Source: Leifsonia sp040686855 (GTDB taxonomy: Bacteria > Actinomycetota > Actinomycetes > Actinomycetales > Microbacteriaceae). From it: a DNA stretch of 64,000 nucleotides. The stretch covers positions 248,001-312,000 of the forward strand of contig NZ_JBFBOG010000003.1 of the NCBI RefSeq assembly GCF_040686855.1. Reading direction: 5' to 3'. The translations under genes and the position numbers were made by a program. This document shows, piece by piece, positions 57,718 through 64,000 of this stretch (its first letter is position 1; each line of letters opens with the position of its first letter). The notes under the pieces are model-generated. The model did not search any database, had not been told where the DNA came from, and was given only the letters and a program-made list of their open reading frames with translations.

Positions 57718-58659
57718 GATACATCGCTCCGCGCATCCTGGCGGTGGATGCTCCTAACCGCGATCGCACCGGTCGCCTGGGGCTCCACCTACGTCGTCAC
57801 GCGCGCCGTCCTCCCGGAGGATCCGCTGTGGGGCGCCGTCATCCGCGCCCTGCCCGCGGGGCTGCTCCTGCTCCTGATCGCGCGTCGCCGTCCGCGCGGC
57901 GCGTGGTGGTGGCGCGCCGCGGTGCTCGGCATCCTCAACACCGGAGGCTTCTTCGCCCTCGTCTACGCGGTCGCGCAGCGTCTGCCGTCGGGCGTGGCCG
58001 CCACCGTGATGGCGGCGTCGCCGCTGGCGCTGATGGCAGCGGCGCGGATCGTGCTGGGCCAGCGGGCACGGGCGGTGGCGGTGGCCGGTGGCGTGGCGGG
58101 GATCGCCGGCGTCGGGCTGATGCTGTTCGGCGGTGACGGGCCGGTCGACCCGGTCGGCATCCTGCTCGCCGTCCTCGCCCTTGGCGGCTCGGCGACCGGA
58201 TACGCCCTCGCGACCCGCTGGGGCGGTGTCGACCTCGTCGCCTCCACCGCCTGGCAGCTCCTCGCGGGCGGCGGCCTCGTCCTCCCGGCAGCGCTCGTCG
58301 TCGAAGGGCCGCCGCCCGCGCTCGACGGCCCGGCGCTGGCCGGATTCGCCTACGTGACCGTCGTCGCGACGGCGCTGGCGTTCGTAGCCTGGTTCGCGGG
58401 GTTGCGCCACGTCCCGGCCGGCACGGTCGGGACGATCGGGCTGCTCAATCCCGTCACAGGAGTCGTTCTGGGCGCCCTGGTGGCGGGGGAGGTGCTGAGC
58501 GGGCGGCAGCTCGCCGGGCTGGCGATCGTTCTCGCCGGCATCGCCGTCGGGCAGGTGCGGCGGCGGCCTCAGTCCCCGAGCGACTCCAGGAACGTCCTGG
58601 TCGGGGCGAAGAACGTGACTCCGGTCATCGCGGTGGAGAAGTCCAGGATGCGGTCGTAG
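57712..58659 (+). CDS. EamA/DMT-family exporter
   Basis: A 315-residue 10-TM drug/metabolite transporter (RhaT/EamA type): TM1 AIAPVAWGSTYVVTRAVLP, ALPAGLLLLLIARRRP, a two-fold repeat and late GLLNPVTGVVLGALVAGEVLSGRQLAG. I use the ATG at 57712, 7 nt after a -10 box; an ATG at 57691 is in frame but lies upstream of that -10. The end is odd: the reading frame runs 91 bp into the 3' end of the convergent DyP gene, giving a non-family tail (PQSPSDSRNVLVGAKN...). The substrate is unknown; MarR control suggests a toxic metabolite. Confidence 0.88.
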   Translation: MEDTSLRASWRWMLLTAIAPVAWGSTYVVTRAVLPEDPLWGAVIRALPAGLLLLLIARRRPRGAWWWRAAVLGILNTGGFFALVYAVAQRLPSGVAATVMAASPLALMAAARIVLGQRARAVAVAGGVAGIAGVGLMLFGGDGPVDPVGILLAVLALGGSATGYALATRWGGVDLVASTAWQLLAGGGLVLPAALVVEGPPPALDGPALAGFAYVTVVATALAFVAWFAGLRHVPAGTVGTIGLLNPVTGVVLGALVAGEVLSGRQLAGLAIVLAGIAVGQVRRRPQSPSDSRNVLVGAKNVTPVIAVEKSRMRS

Positions 58660-59534
58660 CTGCCGACCGGGTCGCCGACGAACATCCGCTCCAGCATCCG
58701 CTCGATCACCCAGAGCGCGCGCGAGTACCCGATGAAGTAGGTCCCGAACTCGCCGTGCCCGGGGCGGCCGAACGGCATGTTGTCCCGCAGGATGTCGTGC
58801 TCCACGCCGGCCTCGTCCACGATCGTCGCGAGCGTCTTGTGCGACTTCTGGCCGTGCTCCGCATCCGGCAGCTCGATGTTCTCGACCTTGGTACGTCCGA
58901 TCACGCCCTCCTGCGAGGGCACGGGGAGCGTGCCCCACTTCGACAGGTCGTGCAGGTACTTCTGGATGACGACGTAGCTGCCGCCGGCGTGCTCCGGGTC
59001 CTCGTCGCCGACCGTCGTCGCCTGCGTCATGTCGCCGCCGGCCGGGTTGGCGGTGCCGTCGACGAAGCCGAGCAGGTCGCGGGCGTCGAAGTAGCGGAAC
59101 CCGGTCACCTCGTCCACGACCTCCACCGCGTCGCCGAGCGCGTCGAGCAGCTGTCGTTCCAGCTCGAAGGTGAAGTCGCCGCGCTCGGCGCGGATGTGGA
59201 ACAGCAGGTCACCGGGCGTCGACACGGCGGTGTGCACCGGGCCCGCGATCTCGCGGAACGGATGCAGCTCCCGCGGCGGCGCTGTGTCCGTCAGGCGCGA
59301 CCACAGGGCCGCGCCGATGCCGACGTTGCACGACAGCCGGGCGCCGAGGTCGCGGAAGCCGACCGTCTTGACCTGGTCGGTGATGCCGCTGAGCACATCC
59401 TTCACGGTGGCCAGCGCCTCGTCGGACGCGCCGACCGTGACCACGAGGAAGACCGCGGCGCGCGACAGGGGCGCGTCGACGCTCTGGGGATCGATGGGGA
59501 CGCGCTGCCAGGGCTGGTCGCCGGTGTTCGCCAT
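58569..59534 (-). CDS. DyP-type heme peroxidase
   Basis: A 321-residue DyP peroxidase of the bacterial B type. With a constant offset of 6 relative to Rhodococcus DypB as I remember it, distal Asp159 (GFVDG), proximal heme His232 (KSHKT), Arg250 and Asn252 (ILRDNMPFG) are all in place. It uses H2O2 to oxidise dyes, phenols or other substrates. No encapsulin cargo peptide is seen at the C-terminus (SLGD). The ATG at 59534 is used. It overlaps the convergent EamA gene by 91 bp. Confidence 0.93.
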   Translation of the reverse strand: MANTGDQPWQRVPIDPQSVDAPLSRAAVFLVVTVGASDEALATVKDVLSGITDQVKTVGFRDLGARLSCNVGIGAALWSRLTDTAPPRELHPFREIAGPVHTAVSTPGDLLFHIRAERGDFTFELERQLLDALGDAVEVVDEVTGFRYFDARDLLGFVDGTANPAGGDMTQATTVGDEDPEHAGGSYVVIQKYLHDLSKWGTLPVPSQEGVIGRTKVENIELPDAEHGQKSHKTLATIVDEAGVEHDILRDNMPFGRPGHGEFGTYFIGYSRALWVIERMLERMFVGDPVGSYDRILDFSTAMTGVTFFAPTRTFLESLGD

Positions 59535-59596
59535 GCCGCCATGCTGCCGCACCGAGGCCGCGCTCCGCCACCCGCGCGCGACCGTAGGCTGGAGGG

Positions 59597-60475
59597 ATGA
59601 CGTTCCCCGCCACAGACACCGTCGTCACCTACCCCGACGGCGACCTCGCATCCACCGGCACCGTGCTCCACGTGGAGCCGCTGGAGGACGGCCGCACCGC
59701 CGTCGTGCTCGACCGGACGGCGTTCCACCCGGTCGACCCGGTCTGGCCCGACCAGCCGGCGGACGCGGGGGCGCTCACAGTCGATGGCCGCGACTACGAG
59801 ATCGTGGACGCGGTGGTCGGCGCGACCGACGGCTCCGCCCTGTACGTCGGGAACGCGCCCGTGCGCACCGGCACCGAGGGTTGGGCGTTCGTCGTCTGCC
59901 ACCTGGTCGAGGACGCGTCCGGCATCGAGCCGGGTGCGACGGCGACCGTGACGGTCGACGCGGAGCGACGGCGCGCGCTCTCCGCCGGTCACACCGCCTG
60001 CCACCTGGCCTCGCTCGCCCTGAACGACGCCCTCGCCCCGCTGTGGACGAAGGACGTGCCGGTCGATGGACGCGGCCGCCCGAACTTCGACCAGCTCGCC
60101 ATCACGTCCTCGCGGATTCTGCCGGACGGATCGCTCGACGAGTACCGGATCGGAAAGAGCCTCCGGAAGAAGGGCTTCGCCGCCGCCGAGCTCGCCGCGC
60201 GGCTGGAGGACTCGTCCGAGACGATCGATCAGACCCTCGCGGGCTGGGTGGCGGCGGGTGCTCCGATCGCGATCGTCCGCGACGGCGACGGGCACGGGCT
60301 CGGGGAGCGGCGCCGCTGGCGCGCCGAGCTTCCGGAGGGCGTGGTCGAGATCCCGTGCGGCGGGACCCACCTGCGGTCGCTGGCCGAGCTGGAGTCCGTC
60401 ACGGTCGCATTGGAGCTGTCCGAGGCGGAGGGGGCGCTGAGTCTGACCATGCGGACGACGGCGCAGCCCGTCTGA
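59597..60475 (+). CDS. AlaX-like tRNA-editing domain protein
   Basis: A 292-residue stand-alone editing protein related to the AlaRS editing/AlaX family, which hydrolyses mischarged Ser- or Gly-tRNA-Ala. The zinc site is complete: His132 and His136 in SAGHTACHLASL, Cys254 and His258 in IPCGGTHLRSL. The N-terminal barrel has the family pattern DRTAFHPVDPVWPDQPAD. Substrate specificity is inferred. The ATG follows TAGGCT by 6 nt and GGAGGG directly, so it may be leaderless or use that site. Confidence 0.85.
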   Translation: MTFPATDTVVTYPDGDLASTGTVLHVEPLEDGRTAVVLDRTAFHPVDPVWPDQPADAGALTVDGRDYEIVDAVVGATDGSALYVGNAPVRTGTEGWAFVVCHLVEDASGIEPGATATVTVDAERRRALSAGHTACHLASLALNDALAPLWTKDVPVDGRGRPNFDQLAITSSRILPDGSLDEYRIGKSLRKKGFAAAELAARLEDSSETIDQTLAGWVAAGAPIAIVRDGDGHGLGERRRWRAELPEGVVEIPCGGTHLRSLAELESVTVALELSEAEGALSLTMRTTAQPV

Positions 60476-60517
60476 CGCGCACGCTGCGCGCGGCCCCGTG
60501 TCGCGCGCGGCCCCGTG

Positions 60518-61279
60518 TCAGTGGGGCAGGAACGGCAGCGCCACGGCGACCGCCCCGAGCGCACCCGCGAGGATCCAGCCGAGCCGCACCCAGTGCGCGC
60601 TCCGGACCTCCCGCTCGATCGCGCCGAAGCGCTCGAGCGTGTCGTCGGTGGGGGCGACCGGACGCCAGGTGGCGGGGTCGTCGAAGAGTGCGGCGGCGCG
60701 CGCGACCGTCTCCGCATCCAGGCGACCCGGGCGTCGCGACAGCCAGCGCACCAGACCCTCGGAGCGCAGCACGGCGGCGCGCCGGGGCTTCTGCCGCATC
60801 CTGAGCTCCTTCGCGCCGACGACGACGATGACCGGCTCGACCGGGGCCTCGATTCCGGCGCGGAGCAGGAGCCCGCGGATCCGGGACGCCTCCAGGTCGG
60901 AGTTGCGGAGGTACGGCTGCTTGACGCCGTTCACGAGCACCGACCGCTCGTAGACGGTCAGCGCCGCCCCGCGATGGTGCTTCGTGTTGATCACGAAGAC
61001 GCCGCCCGGGCCGACGACGAGGTGGTCGACGTCGGCGTCGCCCGAGCCGACCGGGACGGCGTGGAAGGCGCTCCAGCCCTGCGGGAGGCGTGACAGCGAC
61101 GCGCCGACTTCGCGCTCGCCGAGCGCCCCGGCGAACCAGGGCTGGGCGTCGTCACTGAGCGGGTGGCGGCCCAGCGCGCGGGCGACAGTGGAGCGGGGCG
61201 GGGCCTGCGCGTGCAGCCGCACGACCTGTTCCATCACGGCCGCTCCGGGGGCCCTGTCGCGCATCCGCTGTCCACTCAC
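60518..61279 (-). CDS. NERD-domain protein with C-terminal TM helix
   Basis: A 253-residue protein with a nuclease-related (NERD) domain in the middle (WFAGALGEREVGASLSRLP, then DADVDHLVVGPGGVFVINTKHHRG, the conserved D...VDHLVVG...T/VxxTK core) and one C-terminal helix (WILAGALGAVAVALPFLP). NERD proteins are thought to be nuclease-like and membrane-associated; the function is unproven. A small acidic gene lies upstream on the same strand, separated by a hairpin. Confidence 0.82.
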   Translation of the reverse strand: MSGQRMRDRAPGAAVMEQVVRLHAQAPPRSTVARALGRHPLSDDAQPWFAGALGEREVGASLSRLPQGWSAFHAVPVGSGDADVDHLVVGPGGVFVINTKHHRGAALTVYERSVLVNGVKQPYLRNSDLEASRIRGLLLRAGIEAPVEPVIVVVGAKELRMRQKPRRAAVLRSEGLVRWLSRRPGRLDAETVARAAALFDDPATWRPVAPTDDTLERFGAIEREVRSAHWVRLGWILAGALGAVAVALPFLPH

Positions 61280-61307
61280 CCGGCAACCATACGGAGCGTC
61301 GGGGGAG

Positions 61308-61332
61308 CGTCCCAGCCCCCAAGGCTGGGACG
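61308..61332. terminator. Hairpin between small acidic gene and NERD gene
   Basis: CGTCCCAGCC (61308-61317), loop CCCAA, GGCTGGGACG (61323-61332), a perfect 10-bp stem. It follows the stop of the minus-strand gene ending at 61344 and precedes the NERD start at 61279. It could end that short transcript. Confidence 0.6.
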
Positions 61333-61343
61333 GAGCGAGGAGG

Positions 61344-61532
61344 CTACCCCTGTTCCGGGGACCCGTGCGTGCGCGGCAGGTCGTCGTCGCTCGGCAGGCG
61401 CTCCTCGAGGGATTCGTTGTGCTCGCGGACCGCCTCCAGACGGTCCTCGTCGGTCTGACCCAGGTCGCTGACGGCGTCGGTCAGCTCGTCGGCGTCGCGG
61501 GGGGCTGGGGTGTCGTCCGGTCGGTCGCTCAT
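61344..61532 (-). CDS. Small acidic protein of unknown function
   Basis: A 62-residue, strongly acidic, polar protein (MSDRPDDTPAPRDADELTDAVSDLGQTDEDRLEAVREHNESL...). It has no membrane helix and is probably partly disordered. The ATG at 61532 is divergent from the gene at 61575. Coding status rests on codon bias and length only. Confidence 0.5.
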   Translation of the reverse strand: MSDRPDDTPAPRDADELTDAVSDLGQTDEDRLEAVREHNESLEERLPSDDDLPRTHGSPEQG

Positions 61533-61574
61533 GGCCCGCACTGTACGCCGCGGGCGAGGGGATAGCATGCGAGC

Positions 61575-61838
61575 ATGAGCCGCATCGAAACCGGGATCGT
61601 CTCCTACACCCTCTCCGGCGACTACCTCGCCCGCGTCGGCGCCGACTTCGACACCGAAGCCGTCGACGACGCCATCCTCGCCGAGCTCAACCGGATGCTG
61701 CCCGCCGGCGTCGTGGTCGAGCGCAGCGGCAAGGTGTTCGCCGAGGAGGAGGCGGCCGACGAGGCGCGGTCGCTGGACTGGGACGCCCTGCTGCAGCGCA
61801 TCGACGTGGACCAGATCCTGGCCGAGCACGGGCGCTGA
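61575..61838 (+). CDS. Small conserved-looking protein of unknown function
   Basis: An 87-residue soluble protein (MSRIETGIVSYTLSGDYLARVGADFDTEAVDDAILAELNRMLPAG...). The helix-strand pattern is regular, but no family was recognised. The ATG is 6 nt after TAGCAT, the leaderless pattern common in the window, which supports expression. It is convergent with the photolyase gene (8 bp between ends). Confidence 0.6.
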   Translation: MSRIETGIVSYTLSGDYLARVGADFDTEAVDDAILAELNRMLPAGVVVERSGKVFAEEEAADEARSLDWDALLQRIDVDQILAEHGR

Positions 61839-61846
61839 CCCGACCG

Positions 61847-63238
61847 TCAGCGTGACCGCTTGACCGCGTCGTAGGCGGCGAGTGCGGCCTGCCGGGTCTC
61901 TTTGAGATCGACGATCGGCTCCGGGTAGTCGCCGGTGTCCCACTCGGGGACCCAGCGGCGCACGTAGTCGCCGTGCGTGTCGAACTTCTCGCGCTGCAGC
62001 TCGGGGTTGAAGACCCGGAAGTACGGCGCCGCGTCCGCGCCGCTGCCGGCGACCCACTGCCAGTTGAACGGGTTGTTGGCCGGATCGGCGTCCACCAGCG
62101 TGTCCCAGAACCACTGCTCCCCATGCCGCCAGTCGATCAGCAGGTTCTTGATGAGGAACGACGCGGTCACCATGCGCACACGGTTGTGCATGACTCCGGT
62201 TCTCCACAGTTCCCGCATCCCGGCGTCCACGAGCGGCATGCCGGTGCGACCCTTCTGCCAGGCCCTCAGCGCGGACGGATGCAGCCGGGGCCAGGGGAAG
62301 GAGTCGTACTCGCGATGGATGTTCACGGTCGCCATATCCGGATGCTCGAACAGCGTGTGGTAGGCGAACTCGCGCCAGCCGAGCTCGGAGGCGAAGGTGG
62401 CGGCGCCCTGCGCGGTCGCACGGTCTCGGCGCTCCTCGGTGGCGTGCCAGATCTGATGGGGGCTCAGCTCGCCCCAGCGCAGGCGCGGGGAGAGCCGCGA
62501 CGTCGCGTCCACGCCGGGCACGTCGCGCTCCTCGCGATACGCGCCCAGGTCGTCGGCCAGGAACTTCTCCAGCTGGTGGTGCGCTGCCTTCTCGCCGGGT
62601 TCCCACGCCTCGCGCAGGCCCTCGGCCCAGTCGGGATGCGTCGGGAGGAGGCCGAGGTCGTCGAGCGGCGTTGTCTTCACGGTGCCGGGAAGCGCCGCGC
62701 CGCGAAGGCTCTTCGGCGCCGGGCCCGGCTTGCGTGGGGCGGGCGCGGCGAGGCACGCCCGCCAGAACGGCGTGTAGACCGAGAACGCCGTGCCCTGACC
62801 GGTGCGGATGGTCCATGGTTCGAAGAGCAGGTTCGCGCCGAAGCTGGTCGCCTCGCGGCCGTCGTCCCGGGCGGTCGACTTCACCGCCTCGTCGATGCGG
62901 CGCTCGACGCCGCCGTAGCGGCGGTTCCAGAAGACGCCGGCGGCATCCGTGTCCCGCAGCAGACGGGTGACGGTCTGCTCCGACGGCCCGCGCAGGATGG
63001 TCAGCCGCGCGCCCAGGCGCTCGAGCGCGTCCCCGAGGGACACGAGGCTGTGGTGCAGCCACCACCGGCCGGCAGCTCCCGGCGCCCGCAACTCCGGCGT
63101 CGCGTCGTCCCAGACGAATACGCACAGAACGGGCCGCCCGGACTCGGCGGCCGCGTGCAGCGCAGGGTTGTCGGCGATGCGGAGATCGTCGCGGAACCAG
63201 ACGACGGCGGGGCGGTCCTGCTCGCGGGGCTCGCTCAT
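61847..63238 (-). CDS. phr: Deoxyribodipyrimidine photolyase (CPD class I-type)
   Basis: A 463-residue cryptochrome/photolyase. The N-terminal antenna domain is VVWFRDDLRIADNPALHAA. The FAD domain carries FASELGWREFAYHTLFEHPD, GRTGMPLVDAGMRELWRTGVMHNRVRMVTASFLIKNLLIDWRHGEQWFWDTLVDADPANNPFNWQWVAGSG, with the Trp electron-transfer residues in place. It repairs UV-made pyrimidine dimers with blue light. The MBL gene lies 10 bp upstream on the same strand and may be cotranscribed. Confidence 0.95.
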   Translation of the reverse strand: MSEPREQDRPAVVWFRDDLRIADNPALHAAAESGRPVLCVFVWDDATPELRAPGAAGRWWLHHSLVSLGDALERLGARLTILRGPSEQTVTRLLRDTDAAGVFWNRRYGGVERRIDEAVKSTARDDGREATSFGANLLFEPWTIRTGQGTAFSVYTPFWRACLAAPAPRKPGPAPKSLRGAALPGTVKTTPLDDLGLLPTHPDWAEGLREAWEPGEKAAHHQLEKFLADDLGAYREERDVPGVDATSRLSPRLRWGELSPHQIWHATEERRDRATAQGAATFASELGWREFAYHTLFEHPDMATVNIHREYDSFPWPRLHPSALRAWQKGRTGMPLVDAGMRELWRTGVMHNRVRMVTASFLIKNLLIDWRHGEQWFWDTLVDADPANNPFNWQWVAGSGADAAPYFRVFNPELQREKFDTHGDYVRRWVPEWDTGDYPEPIVDLKETRQAALAAYDAVKRSR

Positions 63239-63248
63239 CCGGCGGCGG

Positions 63249-63887
63249 TCACAGGTCGAGCGAGTCGCCGGGCTCGAGCGCGTAGAACGTGCCGCCGCCC
63301 TGCTCGGTCGCCCACTGGAGCCGCCCGTTCGCCATGTCCTTGCCCGCGCGTGCGAGCACCATCTCGTGGATGGGGAACGCCCGCTTGGGCTTCACTGCGA
63401 GCACATAGTCCATCGTCTCGGAGATCTTCATCCACGGGGCCCCCGCGGGTGCTGCGAGGACGTCGACCTCGACGCCCTCCGGAATGAAGAAGGAGTCGCC
63501 AGCGTAGTAGAGCTGATCGTTGATCAGCACGCCGAGGTTGTCGACCACCGGGATGCTCTCGTGGATGACGGCGTGACGTCCGCCGAAGAAGCGGAGGGTG
63601 AACGGTCCGGCCTCCACGGTGTCGCCCGCATGCACCACGGTGATGACGAAGTCCGCCGCTGCCTTGGCGACGCCCTCCGGCGCGAAGATCTTCACATCGG
63701 GGGAGAGGTCGAGGACACGGTTCAGCTGCTCCGGCGTCCAATGGTCGGCGTGCTCGTGGGTGATGACCACGGCCACGGCGTTCGCGGTATCGGTCAGCGG
63801 CGAGGTGAAGCCGCCCGGGTCGACGAAGAGCTTGCGTCCGTCCTCTTCGAGGAGGAGTCCCGAGTGTTCGAACTTCGTGAGTCTCAT
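63249..63887 (-). CDS. MBL-fold metal-dependent hydrolase
   Basis: A 212-residue UlaG-like metallo-beta-lactamase-fold protein: THEHADHW carries the HxHxDH zinc motif; GDTVEAG and YYAGDSFF give further ligands; IHEMV near the C-terminus provides the final His. It acts on an unknown substrate. The ATG at 63887 is used (MRLTKFEHSGLLLEEDG). It is divergent from the partial gene at the right edge, with a CsoR-type palindrome between them. Confidence 0.88.
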   Translation of the reverse strand: MRLTKFEHSGLLLEEDGRKLFVDPGGFTSPLTDTANAVAVVITHEHADHWTPEQLNRVLDLSPDVKIFAPEGVAKAAADFVITVVHAGDTVEAGPFTLRFFGGRHAVIHESIPVVDNLGVLINDQLYYAGDSFFIPEGVEVDVLAAPAGAPWMKISETMDYVLAVKPKRAFPIHEMVLARAGKDMANGRLQWATEQGGGTFYALEPGDSLDL

Positions 63888-63946
63888 ATGTCCCAGGAAA
63901 TACCGGATGGGATGCGCACGCAAGCGCGGAACGGTTGAGGAATATA

Positions 63947-63956
63947 CCCCTAGGGG
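63947..63956. promoter_or_regulatory. CsoR-type palindrome
   Basis: CCCCTAGGGG at 63947-63956 is a perfect palindrome within TATACCCCTAGGGGGTAC (63943-63960). This matches the GC-centred, TA-flanked dyads bound by CsoR-family metal sensors. It lies 17 bp before a new ATG, so metal-responsive control of that gene is likely. Confidence 0.65.
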
Positions 63957-63973
63957 GTACCGTTGGAGGCGTT

Positions 63974-64000
63974 ATGGACGAGAGAGAACAGCACGCACCG
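63974..64000 (+). CDS. Start of a gene cut by the window edge, possibly csoR
   Basis: ATG at 63974 with GGAGG 6 nt upstream; nine codons (MDEREQHAP) are visible. The upstream palindrome suggests a CsoR-family regulator or a copper chaperone/exporter, but nine residues cannot decide this. Confidence 0.4.

Noticed and set aside
58569..59534. DyP peroxidase as encapsulin cargo with the EncFtn-like protein
   Set aside because: The two genes are about 29 kb apart, neither has a cargo tail, and no encapsulin is in the window.

Overview
The window is high-GC, gene-dense DNA with actinobacterial gene families: an otsA-otsB trehalose pair, leaderless-type promoters, an ECF42-like sigma factor with a DGPF-family partner, a sortase-E-type LAxTG surface protein, cell-wall-binding repeats and SufS-SufU. 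Gene order and protein character suggest a Micrococcales chromosome, most likely Microbacteriaceae (Leifsonia-like). That placement is inference, since no rRNA is present. No phage, transposase, CRISPR or plasmid genes were seen.

Region by region. (1) 1-3.8 kb: a YhgE/Pip-like membrane protein (partial) and an MMPL/RND transporter with a degenerate ABC-ATPase-like tail, divergent from a TetR gene with twin palindromic operators between them. (2) 3.8-7.2 kb: SGNH lipoprotein, otsA (no canonical start codon) and otsB. (3) 7.2-15.3 kb: branched-chain and serine biosynthesis (ilvD, ilvB, ilvN, ilvC, terminator; cutC; DoxX; serA). (4) 15.4-19.3 kb: DGPF/YCII protein with ECF sigma factor, then a TetR/MFS efflux pair with a perfect 28-bp palindrome. 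(5) 19.4-26.1 kb: leuB, ilvE, PanE-like, FAH-family, gltX, a TrxR-like enzyme and tRNA-Gln(CUG). (6) 26.2-33.2 kb: frameshifted GNAT, CWB2 surface protein, an EncFtn-like ferritin without encapsulin, VOC protein, SolA-like oxidase and secreted proteins. (7) 33.3-39.8 kb: homoprotocatechuate meta-cleavage operon on the minus strand (hpaH, hpaI, FAH-RraA fusion, gntR, hpaE, hpaD). (8) 39.9-45.9 kb: VapBC-like toxin-antitoxin, an 8-TM membrane protein coupled to a DUF4062-STAND ATPase, an XRE regulator and a PdxI-like reductase. (9) 46-47.4 kb: an MHS-family transporter whose promoter carries the same 12-mer as hpaH. (10) 47.5-64 kb: hydrolase, CnaB-repeat surface protein, tandem-domain HAD phosphatase, sufS-sufU, an amino-acid ABC importer, MarR/EamA pair, DyP peroxidase, AlaX-like editing protein, NERD protein, photolyase, MBL hydrolase, and a CsoR-type palindrome before a gene cut by the window end.

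How it fits together. Most genes are housekeeping or amino-acid metabolism. Accessory content lies mainly at 39.9-45.9 kb. An identical 12-mer (ATCGTATATCAT) upstream of hpaH and of the transporter 6 kb away, plus a related site inside the hpa cluster, suggests one GntR regulon. The toxin-antitoxin/STAND block sits between its two parts. Other recurrent themes are leaderless starts 6-7 nt after a TANNNT box, and intergenic hairpins with extra copies of one arm or palindrome at convergent or downstream gene ends.
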